Shown here: piece after piece, positions 42,270 through 54,029 of the stretch | How the letters are laid out: each line of letters starts with the position of its first letter | Numbering within the stretch: position 1 is the first letter of the stretch | NCBI GenBank assembly: GCA_902729315.2 | Contig: LR746277.1 | Location: forward strand, 4,159,001 to 4,223,000 | From: Spirodela intermedia | Lineage: Eukaryota > Streptophyta > Magnoliopsida > Alismatales > Araceae | Direction: 5' to 3' | DNA: 64,000 bases | Notes under the pieces: generated by a model | Told to the model about the DNA's origin: nothing | Database searches by the model: none | What the model saw: only the letters and a program-made list of their open reading frames with translations | Made by a program: the position numbers and the translations under genes

Positions 42270-43205
42270 TCTTTCTCGTATTGTGCGACACTTCTTCATG
42301 GAGGTGGGGCCGGAGAAGCACCACGAGGTGATCCATCAGGTGCTTCATCTTCTTCATAGATTCCAGCAGCTCTGAAAGGCATCCATCCATGGTGGCACTA
42401 GAGATTCATGCTGAGAGAGGAAGAAGAGAGTCAGACGCAAGATCAACACGAAGTTAGTCAGATTAATATTTTTAGCTGCAATCCTGATTTTGGTATGAAA
42501 GGAAGTAGAAATATATTGAAATATGATTTGGTCAAAACCTGCTGCCACTTTTGGATGATCTTTTGACGAGCTTCACAGAGATCTGCATGGATAGAATCTG
42601 AAGATTACACGAGTAACTAATAATCTGATGAAAAAAATGCGCAACAAAACAAAATAAAAAATTGAGAAAATGATAAACTTACTAATGAGAATAAATCCTG
42701 GCAAAAAAAGTCAAAGAAAATTTACATGCAATTGAGATGCTTCATTCAACGTTCAAGGTGAAAATTTACACATATATTTTTAATAGAACAGAGGAAGAAT
42801 CAATGGCAGCTGACAATGGATTTTCAACTACCCATCCTCGTATTGGCATACATTTTTCATAGTGCATTAAACCCGATAAGTGAATAAACCACCGACTTAG
42901 TGTTTCATTAAAAAGTCAACTTTTGATATATATCCTCTTGCCAATCTGGACCTGGTCTTCTTGTTTGACCACTGAAATCCATTCAATCTGATTTATTTTG
43001 AAAAGAAAAAGATGCAAAAAGCAGTGTAGCAGTCAAAAGATGAGCTCAAGGAATTTGAATAATTAGTCTATTAAACTCTAAGACACATGGACTGGAATGG
43101 TTACTGATCGGAGAGGGATGCTGCCATTTCTTCAGTGAAACCAATGTGCTAGCTCCACTATGACCAGTTTCTAAGGTCTCCTCTCGAGATAATCCATCTA
43201 TCAAA
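42270..43205 (-). pseudogene. MED15-like relic B (exon 3?, 5, 6 and 7 fragments)
   Basis: Minus-strand blocks align with MED15 exons in order. 42987-42920 has the exon 5 length (68 nt) and reads GPDWQEDIYQK, but its donor is TT instead of GT. The exon 6 block ending at 42541 keeps ARQKIIQKWQQ but has lost about 16 nt near its start. 42410 begins an exon 7-like block (HESLVPP) that soon goes out of frame. A weak exon 3-like DGLSREE/DYL stretch lies near 43205-43140. No Gln-rich exon 4 lies between. The broken donor, internal deletion and frameshifts make it a pseudogene. Confidence 0.75.
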
Positions 43206-43790
43206 GGAGGGCAATAAAAAGCTTTCTCAAAGAAATGACTTTCTCTGAGTTCATTAATCACTTAGGAAGTAGGAAAGGAAGATTAAAACCTATGAAGCAT
43301 TAAAGCCACGGTTCATGTGGATAAAAAACATAGATTTAAGTTATTTTCAATGGGCATATATAGTGAAATTCAATCTAACAAATTAATTATAATTATAATT
43401 ATAATGGAAGACAGCTAGAACAAATGCCCCAACAGCAAATAAAAGGCTTCTTGGGGCATCAAATTCTTCACAATGCCACGTGAGGTGTTGACCATGGAGG
43501 AATTTAGGAAAATATTTTATAATACAAAGCTTCCCCATTAAGGCAGCGACAACATATGAGTTTCCTGATGTATTATATTAAATTATACGCCTGAATTGTG
43601 TTTCCTATAAAAAAAAAGGATTTTTCATTTTGGACTTTTCACTCTTTGAATACCCAATTCGATGTTGTATAATGGATGCATATAAGGACATTTTCCGTGG
43701 TGTATAAATTGAGATACCAGAACACAAATTTATAGTTTAAAAAAAAAAAAAGAAGATCAAAAGAGATGTGAGAAAGGACACCTAGTTCCT
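43206..43790. other. AT-rich spacer, nothing recognised
   Basis: AT-rich DNA with TAATTA repeats near 43385-43400 and A-runs. No coding signal found. Confidence 0.4.
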
Positions 43791-43795
43791 TGTAA

Positions 43796-44210
43796 ATGCA
43801 AACATCTTCTCCTCATATCTCATGGCAAGTTCTTCAGAGAAAGGACACATTACAGAATGAGCTCAAAAGAAAATTAAATTCTCTAAGAAAAAAAGTTAAA
43901 GAGTTATTAGCTGAAGAGTTAATTAAAGAAAACACGAGCTCATATTCAATTCCTACACTTTTGATTTCAAAAAAGAATAGAACTTGATATATGTGTGTCG
44001 ATAGCAGAGTCATCTGCAAAATCATAGTTAAGTATTGATTTCAAGTTCCATGGTTGGTTGATATGCTCAATATGTTGTATGAGTTGAATTTTTTCTCTAA
44101 AATTGGTTTAAAAAGTAGATACCATCAAATTTGAATTTGATCAAGAGGTGAATAAAATATTACTTTTAAAACAAATACAAGTCTTTATGAATGACTAGAG
44201 GGTGGAAGAA
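43796..44210 (+). mobile_element. Ty3/gypsy reverse transcriptase fragment
   Basis: Degenerate frame with the gypsy RT start: VKELLAEELIKENTSSYSIP, then LISKKN, MCVDSRVI-KI-VKY, DMLN-LYELNFFSKI-LKS-YHQI and TFKTNTSLYEWL. Internal stops interrupt it (for example after 43987). It ends abruptly near 44210, where sequence of a copia-type element on the opposite strand begins. Confidence 0.8.
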
Positions 44211-47050
44211 TCACAAAATCAATCACCAATGAAGGTGGTCTAGGGTTTATATTATAACCTTAGAGGCAGTGTAATGGGCTACAACATGTTTGGCCCATCA
44301 TCATAAAATGAAAGTCTACTAGGTGGGCTGTGACATAGGGAACCCATTACATTTAACACACCCCCTCACGCTGGAGCATATGTATGTCATATACACAAAG
44401 CTTGGTAAAAATGGTCATCACCTAAGGAGCATGGAGAGGTTATGTGAAAAGATATGTCATGGCTGCATTCGCTTCTAGTCCCTCATGCACATAAAAGATT
44501 GGTTGTGAAGTAAATGTTTTAAGAGGTGCTGAGGGAGCTTTTTGCCAAGTGTACACATGTGATTGGATGACATTTATCTCCCAACTTATCATCTAATTGC
44601 TTTAGGATCTCACTAGAACTATCCACGAAGACTAACTCAATAATAATTGGCAGAGGTAATGATTCATTTAAAGAATCAATATATTGTGACATATTAAATA
44701 AATGAGTGCTCTCAAATAAGGTAACATCAATGTAAGTAAAGTATCTATGAATTAAAGGATAAAAACACTTATATCCTTTTGAGTGTGAGAGTATTATGAG
44801 AAAACACATTTCACAGACTTAGGATCAATTTTATCTTGACCTATATATATCTAAATGATGGACAAAACAAATACATCTAAAAATCTTCAATGGTACATTG
44901 TATAATAGGCTAGTAGGATAAAGAATGGAATAAGGAATCTTTGATTAAGAATTGATGATGACATTTGATTAACTAAGTAGGTGGCTGTAAGAATGACATC
45001 ACTCCAAAACTCGTTGTAAAAGTAATATATGAGCTATCTTGATGATATGACGATTTTTTCTCTCACCTATCTCATTTTGTTGAGTATGAAGTCATAATGA
45101 TTGATGAATGATTCCTTAGATGGTCAAATATTGTGTAAAAGATAAACTAAAATACTCATTCATATTATTTGAATGAAGTATTTGAATATTTTTATCAAAT
45201 TAATTCTTAATTTCATTACAAAATGAGTAAAAGATCATGAATAACTATAATGTCTTTCATGAAACAAAGCCAAGTGTAAGAGAATGAACATCAATAAAAA
45301 TAACAAAATATTTAAAATCAAGTTTAGAATTGACTCGATTAAGACATTATACATCGGAATGAACTAAATAAAAAATAGACCGCTCTTGAAAAAGCTATTG
45401 ACCCAAAGCTAGAACGATGATGTTTACTTAATTGACATGATTCACACTCTAATATTTCTAAATTACACCAATTATATATCATAAATTTGAATTTTCTAAG
45501 AGATACATGATCTAGTGGAGTATGAACTTGAAGAGGTGAAGCAACAACACAAGTATCAGAAGAAGTTTTTCCTAATTAGTATAGTCATGCATCTTCATAA
45601 CTATTTTCAATCCTCCTCCATGTCTTTAGGTCATGAATGAGACATAAATTAAGGAAGAAAGTTATGGCAGCTTGCAAGGATTGAGTGAGTTACTAATGGA
45701 AATAATGTTAATTTTTTTTTACGAATGTGCAAAATTGATTTGAGAGAAAAGTTGTGGTTAGGATATGAAGATCTTATACTTGTGACAAGTGGAGTAGAAC
45801 CATATGTGGTAGTGCTAGTAGAAAGACTATGATGATTATAATAAGATATGAAATTATTAGATATACCTGTAATATGGTCAGTAGCACATGAGTTAAGAAC
45901 CCATAAGGTGATTCACCCGAGGAGGATATAGATGTGTGAAGTAGCACACTATAGATGTCTCAAGTCTATTCAAAGTAGTAATTGATATTGATGCTCGTTG
46001 GGCAGCTCAAAATTGGAGCATGTGACCATATTTCTCATGAGAGAGTGACATGTGATGTACAATTCAGGATCCTCCCCCTTCTTTACTTATAATAACATTG
46101 GTAGTCCTAGGAAGATAGCCATGAAGTGTATGACACCTATCTCTCATGTACCTCTTTTTAGCGTAACATGGACTCATATTTCTAACAATCTCTAAATGCT
46201 CTACCTTCACTTCTTTTTCTTCTAGAGTGACCACTATGAGTATATCAATGAGAGAGTTTCTGAGTAGACACTAATGTTGTGTTCTCAAAAGAGGTATGGT
46301 CTTTTGAATACCATGATCTAGATGAGCACAATAGACACACTAATAGGCTTCAACAAGTGTCAGTGGCTCATTCCTTACCATGATCTGATTGCAAACTCCA
46401 TACTCATGATGAAGCTTATCAAGAAATTTGACCATTACTAATCGATCTTGTTGTTTCTGTGCCACTTGGAGATCAGTAGATAAAATAAATAAGGAGTGAA
46501 AATCCTAAGTAAAATAAGAGATCTCACCAGAGTATTGACTTAGATCTGTGTCACCTTATTTCAACCCATAATACTCCATAGTCATATCATATATCTAAGA
46601 GATGTTGTTGGAGTACATGACTGCAAGATGATCCCACACTATCTTACACGTGTCCATGTTACTCACCAACTATGCAATATGAGTCTCTATAAAATTTCAT
46701 AGTAGATTTAAGAGGGTTGCATCTTACTACCCCCACTAGACATGAAGATTAAGACTAGATGACACACCTTCCACTAGATGATTAATCTTACCTCATCCTG
46801 TGAAATACATTTTCAATTTTTTTTGCTAGTGATGATACTTCTTTCAATCAACTTGTGATTTGTCACAAAGTGACTTTGTATGGTAAGTGGAATAGTAGGT
46901 TTTGATATTTTTGTTATAGTTGACTATTGACAAATAAACATTTGATCATTGACCGTTGATCATAAATGTTGACCAACATAAGTTGAAGACACCAACAAAT
47001 ATCAAATATGCTAGATTACTAAGATGGTAGTGATGGTGACATTAGATTAT
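44211..47050 (-). mobile_element. Degenerate Ty1/copia element (gag, protease, integrase pieces)
   Basis: Minus-strand reading with several frame changes gives a colinear copia order: a protease-like VLNSCATDHITG (about 45900-45860), a GAG-pre-integrase zinc-binding stretch (LDHVSLRKFKF, CESCQL-KHHRSSF; about 45510-45400), integrase core (LVHSDV, FVIFIDVHS, NIQILHSNN-NEYF, IHQSL-LHTQQN-IGERKNRHI), and the typical end SHSKGYKCFYPLIHRYF with DVTLFEST (about 44790-44690). Reverse transcriptase is missing. Stops and frameshifts are many, so it cannot move by itself. Confidence 0.8.
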
Positions 47051-48870
47051 TTACCTTTATTGTTAGAGAATATTGACATCATTTTGGGTATATAGTGGCT
47101 CAAAACAATAGATACAATGATGGTAGATTTAAAGAATCTTATAATGAAATTTTTAATGAGAGGTACAATAGTGACTGTTTAGAGGTAATCCACAATTATG
47201 TAATTCGGAAGTATCTCTTAAATCCATCTAATATGATTTTCAATTGGGACATGAGGTGTTGGTAGTATTGTCTTTAGTCACAACCAATAATACATCAACG
47301 ACTATTAGATCAGATCAGTTTTAAGTTACATCAACCAAATAAGTCTTAAGTTTCTTTTATAAAAACACTAAGTGTATCTTACTAATAAAAAATTACTAGT
47401 AAAATATGGGTTTCAACTTCTTTATACAAGGTTGGAATGAAAAACATGACAAATGATGTCCTATCCATACTACCTCAATTATCATTTATACAAGCTATAA
47501 TCAATGTTGTCCCTGACATTTGTGACTAACATCAGTTCTCGATAGAAATCGTTACAAATATAGTACTCTATTACAAAACTCTTAAGATTGACTGAAATAC
47601 AAACTACACCATGGGGTCCTCTTGTACCACAAGCGAGTGACACTTGCATATAGAGTATGATTCTCTAAATCTTCCATGTTGACTATATACTATTGCGGGG
47701 CCACTTAGGTTTCTTGTGCACATACAAATTGATCGCCCAAAATTATTATTAGTAAAGAACAAAGTAGACCATAAAAAATTATGTCCAACATTACATGACA
47801 TTCCAATGCAAGAAGTATGAGGTCACTATGCATGTAGGTTGACATCCATATAGACTTTATAGAAGGCTTGCTAAATTCACAAGAATTTCAAAATATTATG
47901 GTTGTCATAGATTGTTAAGTATCGCCATGTCATCTCATTATGACACCATTTCACTACAGCTACCATTGTAGAAGAATTCATTAATCATGTGGTCAAACTT
48001 CATGATATACTACACTCCATCATATTTGATGTAGACAAAATCTTCACTAATATCGTTTGGAACGAGATGTTTTGCCTTCAAGGCACAAGTGAAGATGTGC
48101 ACTGCCTTCCACCATCAAATTGATTGTCAAATAAAAGTACTTAATGATGTTACTTAATGATGTATAGAGACTTATCTTTGTTGTTTCTCATTTAATAGAC
48201 CTATGACAAGGATCAAATTGTTACCTTGGGCCAAGCTTTGGTATAACTAAATAATTCACTCTACCATTAACACCACGTCCTTCGACAAGACCCACCTCTC
48301 CCCCAATTATTTGAACACTCAATATGTCTATAAGTATAGCATATAATGAAGACCAGCTACAAGAGAGGAATACCATCTTAGTCGAGATCAAACAACACTT
48401 AATTAGTGGTCAAGTGTGAATGAAGGTCCAAGCTGATTGACATAGAAGAGAAGTCGAATTAAAATGAGTTTTTCTTAAGCTCCAACCGTATAGATATTAG
48501 CTTTGGCCCAACAACAGAACCAAAAACTACCTTACAAGTACTATGGATATTTTCATGTTATCTACAAGATTAGTGGGTCACCTACCAACTAGAACTTCTT
48601 ATCAACATCAAGATTCACTCATTTTTTCATGTATGTTGGCTCAAGAAGGCATTAACATCAATTTCTATAGTAACCCCCTTTCATTAATCTTTAATGAGGA
48701 CTTACAATGGTTTGTTCAGCTCAAAGCAATGTTGTACTCACATCAAAGATCAAATCACTTAGAGATACTCATCAAGTGATAAAATCTTCTAGAATTTAAT
48801 GTCACCTAGGAATTACTAGTTGCCACCAAGCATTGATTCCTTACCTTTTACCTTAAGGACAAAGTAGATT
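47051..48870 (+). mobile_element. Ty3/gypsy relic: protease end and integrase
   Basis: A plus-strand protease end reads DIILGI-WLKTIDTMMVDLKN and LIMKFLMRGTIVTV (about 47060-47180). Integrase follows: VVIDCLSKY-like text, HDILHSIIFDVDKIFTN (about 47990-48050), QTDGQIKVLN / CIETYLCCFSFNR (about 48100-48200), LPWAKLWYN-IHSTINTT (48220-48280), and the C-terminal FLKLQPYR-IS-ALAQQQNQKL-YKYYG (48470-48550). RT and RNase H are absent between protease and integrase. It has many stops. Confidence 0.75.
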
Positions 48871-50960
48871 AGATAGATACGTGGTGTGACCTAATCATCA
48901 TATAAAAAATCATACAATTTATAATTTATTAAACTAGAAAATACTAATTTTAGATTTTTCAAAATATTTTATAAAAAAATCAATTATAATTTGATAAAAT
49001 ATTTTAAAAATAATGTAAAATTTTTAGGTCGATCAAAGGGAAGTAAGATAATATATGATATTACTTTATAATTTTTCTAAAAAATATATTTTTTTATGAT
49101 TTTTAAATTAAATAATGAAAAATAAATATCTTTAAAAATTCACAAAAAAGGAAAATTTGGGTGCGGACGTCAAGATGCATCAATGCCTCAATAAATACAA
49201 TTCAGATAGAAATAGAGTTCCACATAAACATTCTTACATAAATGATTAAAGATGAATTAATTGATCAAATTAAGATATGTAAAAGTCAAAATAATCATAA
49301 TTAAATTCAAAAGGTTTTTGTAACTAAAAATGACACAAAAATCTCACTAAATTAAGTAAAAATTAAGTTTAAAGTAGAAAAGACAATTTTGATTTTACGA
49401 CATTGATTGTTAGAATTTTGTGTTCAAAAGTACTATTGTGTGATGTCTACAACTTAAAAGGCTCTTTTTGGACATGGACGATGAAGATAATCTTTTAATC
49501 TTTTTGTAATGTTTAAAAATAGATGAAATGAGTCGACGAATCATCTCTAACAATTATCACCCAACAAAATAGAAAAATAATGACTTTTGAATCTTCAATG
49601 GTTGCCACTCGATGGAGATAAGCTAGATAGAGGTGTAGTGCGTCTTAAGGAACTTCATCCTTAGGTCTGCAGTAAAAGAAAGCTCTTTATTGCATCTGAT
49701 ATACTAATAAGTATCCTTATTTGCCGAATTATCATTGGGACGATAATAGTCAAATGGATGATAGCCTCTTGTCATATGTGAAAAATAACACAGAGAGAGG
49801 GGGAGAATAAAAGGGAGAGAATGTGAGGCAAGAAGACTAGTCAACTGAAGGAAAAGGATAAGTGAGGGCTACCTATGTACTAGGGCAACAACGAGAAAAA
49901 TGAAAGAGGGGATAACAATCTGTAAAGGGGATCAAGCTCCAAGAACCCTTTGAGCGGGTGAGACTCTATCCTTTTCTTTTCTTCCCTTCTGATGTATTCC
50001 TCTGATCCTTATATAGACCTCGCTTGGTTGCTTGGTCTTCTGCCTCCCTTGTCTTATGTGGTGCTGTTTCTACTTTCGAGTCCTTATGTTGCCATTCGGG
50101 TTGACATTCAAGATCGACGTCGACTTGAGAGTGGTGTTGATGGTGACGTTTCCACTTTCGAGTCCTTATGTTATCTTTCATGTTGATGTTCAAAATCGCC
50201 ATCGACTCGAGAGTGGTGTTGATGAGAGTATCTCATCATATGCTTTCAAAAGGTAGCGACTTGCCTTCCAACATATCTTCCTCTTCTCAATGGCAACTGA
50301 TTCATCAATCAATCGGAGATGATTTACTCAATAGATTCACAATCTTTTTATCTAAAATCATTCAATATTTAACAATGATGCTTTACGAATCACATTGATC
50401 ACATTTTTGCTAATGATTGAATGATTATGGTGGCTTAATCATTAACCGACATTCTATAGAAAAATCACGATTTAATTAGATAAAAATATGAGTTTTAGTT
50501 TTGGTAGAATTTGAACTTTCACTAATTACCTACTTGTGTGTGAGAGAGAGAATCAATTACACTTATATCCTTACCTAATAATGTACTGAAATCACTTACT
50601 TCTCATAGATCAGGGGTATTATAAATATAAAAATATATAAAATTTACATGTGAATGTTGACATGAGTTTAATCTCACATCAGCTTATTTAATAATTTTTG
50701 AGACATATAATGATACCTATTCTTTTATTAATATTGTCCTCACACATGTGTACAATTATTCCTTGCCCCATGCCCAACTAGTCATCAGTGATATGGAAAG
50801 AAAGTGGCACACACGTGCCTTGGTGATTGTCTCTTAGCCACTGAAGACCCTTGCTTACGGTTCCACTTGACTATGCTTCCGACTTGCTTGTGAGTTTGAT
50901 TGACCAACAAGTCTGTGATTGTGCTTCTAACTCTCTTGTGGGCCTGGCTGGCTAGTGGGT
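48871..50960. mobile_element. Probable LTR and flanking sequence of the gypsy relic
   Basis: AT-rich sequence directly after the gypsy integrase end. A TATA-like TTATATAGACC at about 50010 follows a CT-rich stretch, as in LTR promoters. LTR ends were not defined because I could not find a matching second copy. No gene. Confidence 0.35.
50075..50227. repeat. Imperfect tandem duplication of about 80 bp
   Basis: Two units, each starting TTCGAGTCCTTATGTT and ending GAGAGTGGTGTTGATG (about 50076-50145 and 50157-50224), with several substitutions between them. Confidence 0.75.
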
Positions 50961-50967
50961 TCCTCTT

Positions 50968-51085
50968 TTTTTTTTTCAAAATTATTTTTATAAAAAATAT
51001 ATAAATTTACATAATTAATTAATGTGATTTTTAATTAATTATGTAAATTTATATAATTTTTATAAAAATAATTTTGAAAAAAAAA
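50968..51085. repeat. Large near-perfect inverted repeat (hairpin), possible MITE
   Basis: Left arm 50968-51020 and right arm 51033-51085 are reverse complements over 53 bp with one mismatch, around a 12-bp loop. The arms are almost purely A/T, ending in T9...A9. No ORF. This is compatible with a foldback/MITE-type insertion or a remnant of one. Target-site duplications are not obvious. Confidence 0.85.
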
Positions 51086-53320
51086 CTTCATAAACACCAC
51101 TTTCCTTAAGAGTTGTAGGCGAATTGCTTTTTAAAGAAGTCAAAAAAAGAGTGGGCCCACTCTCAAACTTATCCACAAACTATTCTAGGGTCTCCTTCAT
51201 AAACCCCTTTATGTTCCTTTTCTTTTTTCTATTTTAGTTATGATCTTTCCTTTGTCTCTTTCTAAAATTTTGCACTTATTTCTACTCTTGTTACATCCCC
51301 ATATTGGAGAGTGTAACATAATACTTCTTCTAGGCTTTTGAACTCTAATACTCAAGTTGGTAAGCAATTTATGAGGTGAATAATTGTTAAGATTGCCTCA
51401 CCCTAAAACATCTTCGGTACATTTTTTTGAGATTAAAGGGCTCTAAGAACTTCTAAGACAAATTTTTTTTCTTTCTCCTACTCCATTCTATTGTGGGATA
51501 TTAACATAGGAAGATTCATTAATGATTCAATCTCTCTAAAAATATGACATCAATGTTTGATCAACATAATTCATAGTATTATCATATTTAAATTGTTTGA
51601 CGGTGGTTCCAAATCAAAATTTAACTAAGATACAAAATTATTATACCATTTAATCAACTTTTGACTGGTGTTTGATTAAAAATACTCACTTGAGGTGTGT
51701 GCAATAATTAATGAAGGTGACTAACCATCTATCCCCCAAAATGCTAGGGTTATACATGCATGTCCTCAAATATCACTATGAATGTGATAAGAAGATTCTA
51801 AACTTCTTTCACCATTAATTTAAAATGAAAAACGTTTGTATTTTGCAAGCTCACACACATCACAAAACATATTGCATACATCTTGTCCTTGAAATAGAAA
51901 AGGAAGTAAAAATTTCTATGTCCTCAAGGAGAGATGTCCCAAACATATATCAGTTGAAGAAGTAACCATAGGTTTTGATGTCAAACTCACCTTCAGAGGT
52001 TTTCTCACTCCCCAGCAAGTCCACTATGTTTCTAAACCTTGTCAAATAACACACAAGCATCAATACTAAATAAAACCTCACAACTTTGGTAATCTACTAG
52101 GCTTTTGAAAGTTTGGGAAGATGCAAGACATTCTTTACGGTTCTCAATTTTTCTGTTTTTTACATCGCCTATTCTAACTATGATGAGTAATGAATCCTCT
52201 AGGGTGGCCACTTCCTTACTAGAGGGACAAGGCTCATAAGTGAGAAAATTATGTGTGCATTAGTCAAATAACCTGTGGCACCGGAATCCAAAATCCATAA
52301 GGTGGGTGGAGAATCACAAGAGGCAACTAATCCAAAAGATGGAGAAAACTCACATGATGAGTTGATGAACCTGATGCCATTGCAACCTTTGGTTTCTCAA
52401 TTTCTACCTTGAGTTTCTCTAACTCATCTTCTCTATCGAGCCCTTGTCACTATTGGTGGCCAGCTCTTATCCAACAGCCTGGTAGTGAGATGAATTTGGG
52501 TAGTTTTTTTGTGGCCTCCCATATAATTTATAACATCTATCCTTAACGTGTTGTGGCCTTTTGCAAAAGGTGCACCATAAATTGTCTCTTAGATTTGCCT
52601 TTTGATTCTTACCTTGGTGGGAGTGCAATTGAAGGGTTTTGTTCTCCTTACATTAAGCAACAAATGCAATTTCCTAAAATACCTCAATAGTTCTAACATG
52701 AATAAATAAAAATTCTCACTGATTATCAGAGTCATCCTGTTCCACAACCATGTTTAATTATCACTTCCTCTTTCCACTGGTGATATTGTGAATTCTCAAC
52801 ATCAAGTACATGGCCAATTAGGCAACTCAATTTTTCCCTTCCTATCAAGACAATCTCTACATACTCACACCATTGGAGCAAGTTCCTACCATCTAATTTA
52901 AACTGTCTTGGAATGGAGGGTAGTTTTAAATAAAATCAAGTTCGATCCGGCCATGATTGTTTGGTTATGGACACCATGTACTACCACAGAAATATGATCA
53001 TATTGCAGAAGATAAGGTGTGGTACTACCAACAACTCTCTTGTTGTGCCCTATTTCCTAAAGTAATAGATAGGTTCAAGAAGTTTGTCCCACTCAAAATT
53101 CTACTCATACAGGTCTAGAATTGGCCTTACGACCACTAGAGATGGTCTTCCCCTCTCCAGAATATCATGGACAGAAAAATATGGGCAAATGGACTAAACT
53201 AGTAGACCAAACTCATGCACCACTGTTCATGGACCAAATAAAGGGTAGGACAAGTGAGGAAGTCTAAGAACACAAGCTGGGCTGGAGCTATCTCACCTGA
53301 ATAACTCTAATACCATGTCA
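51086..53320 (-). mobile_element. Second degenerate Ty1/copia element (gag to integrase)
   Basis: On the minus strand a CCHC zinc knuckle, CTFCKRPQHVKDRC followed by YKLYGRPQKN (about 52595-52500), is followed downstream by the aspartic protease LWILDSGATGYLTNA (about 52300-52255) and decayed integrase toward 51.3 kb. A primer-binding-site-like ATGGTATTAGAG (complementary to initiator tRNA-Met, minus strand, about 53304-53317) lies upstream of gag, placing a 5' LTR at coordinates above 53320. RT is absent. Confidence 0.75.
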
Positions 53321-54029
53321 TTGAATATTGAGATGCCAGTGAAACCCTAGATCATTTCAGGAGGGCGTCATGTGAACAAGAGAGAGGAGAAAGATAGAAA
53401 TTAATATTTAATTGAACGTCTCAAGTGTTTATACCCTCTTACATTATGAGATAGATTTCTTATATTGTATAACTTAGCTATGTAGCCCAAGAAGCTCGTT
53501 ATAAGAAAAGCTGCTTTGAGAATTTCATTCCTAAGGATTATGAAGGTACTTGGGCCGTGATAAGACTCTACATGAGAAGTCACTTTCCATTTTTGTTGCT
53601 CTAGGATCTGTTTTAATTTTGTTCAGAGTCTATTAGGCATTTGTTTCTTGTCATTTCACAATATTTTTTGATTTTGTTCAAAGTTTGTCATATTTTATTT
53701 TATGTTGTCTCAGAATTTATGTTGATCTTCTTCAGAGTCGATTTTACTTTTTTTTAACCTATTTGTTTTTTCAAACACCCCACTTCTTTTTTAAGCTTAT
53801 ATAAAGGTTCCCTCGATTGCAACCTTAGACAAAAATTGAAACATTACAAGCTTTTCTCTCTTGTGAGGTTACCATCTATCTATTTGTGGGTTCAAGTGTT
53901 CTTCTTTGATCTTGTGGATTCAAGGGGTAAAGTATCACGTTTTGTGGACTCAAAACTTAGTTTCTTCTTCAAGAAATGTGCTTTGTGATTTCAAGCCCAA
54001 ATCCTACTATCATCTCCATCAACACGACA
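53321..54029 (-). mobile_element. Probable 5' LTR of the second copia element and adjoining DNA
   Basis: Directly upstream of the tRNA-Met-like primer site on the minus strand, with ...TGACA|TGGTATT at the junction. The outer boundary is not defined. No ORF of interest. Confidence 0.35.
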
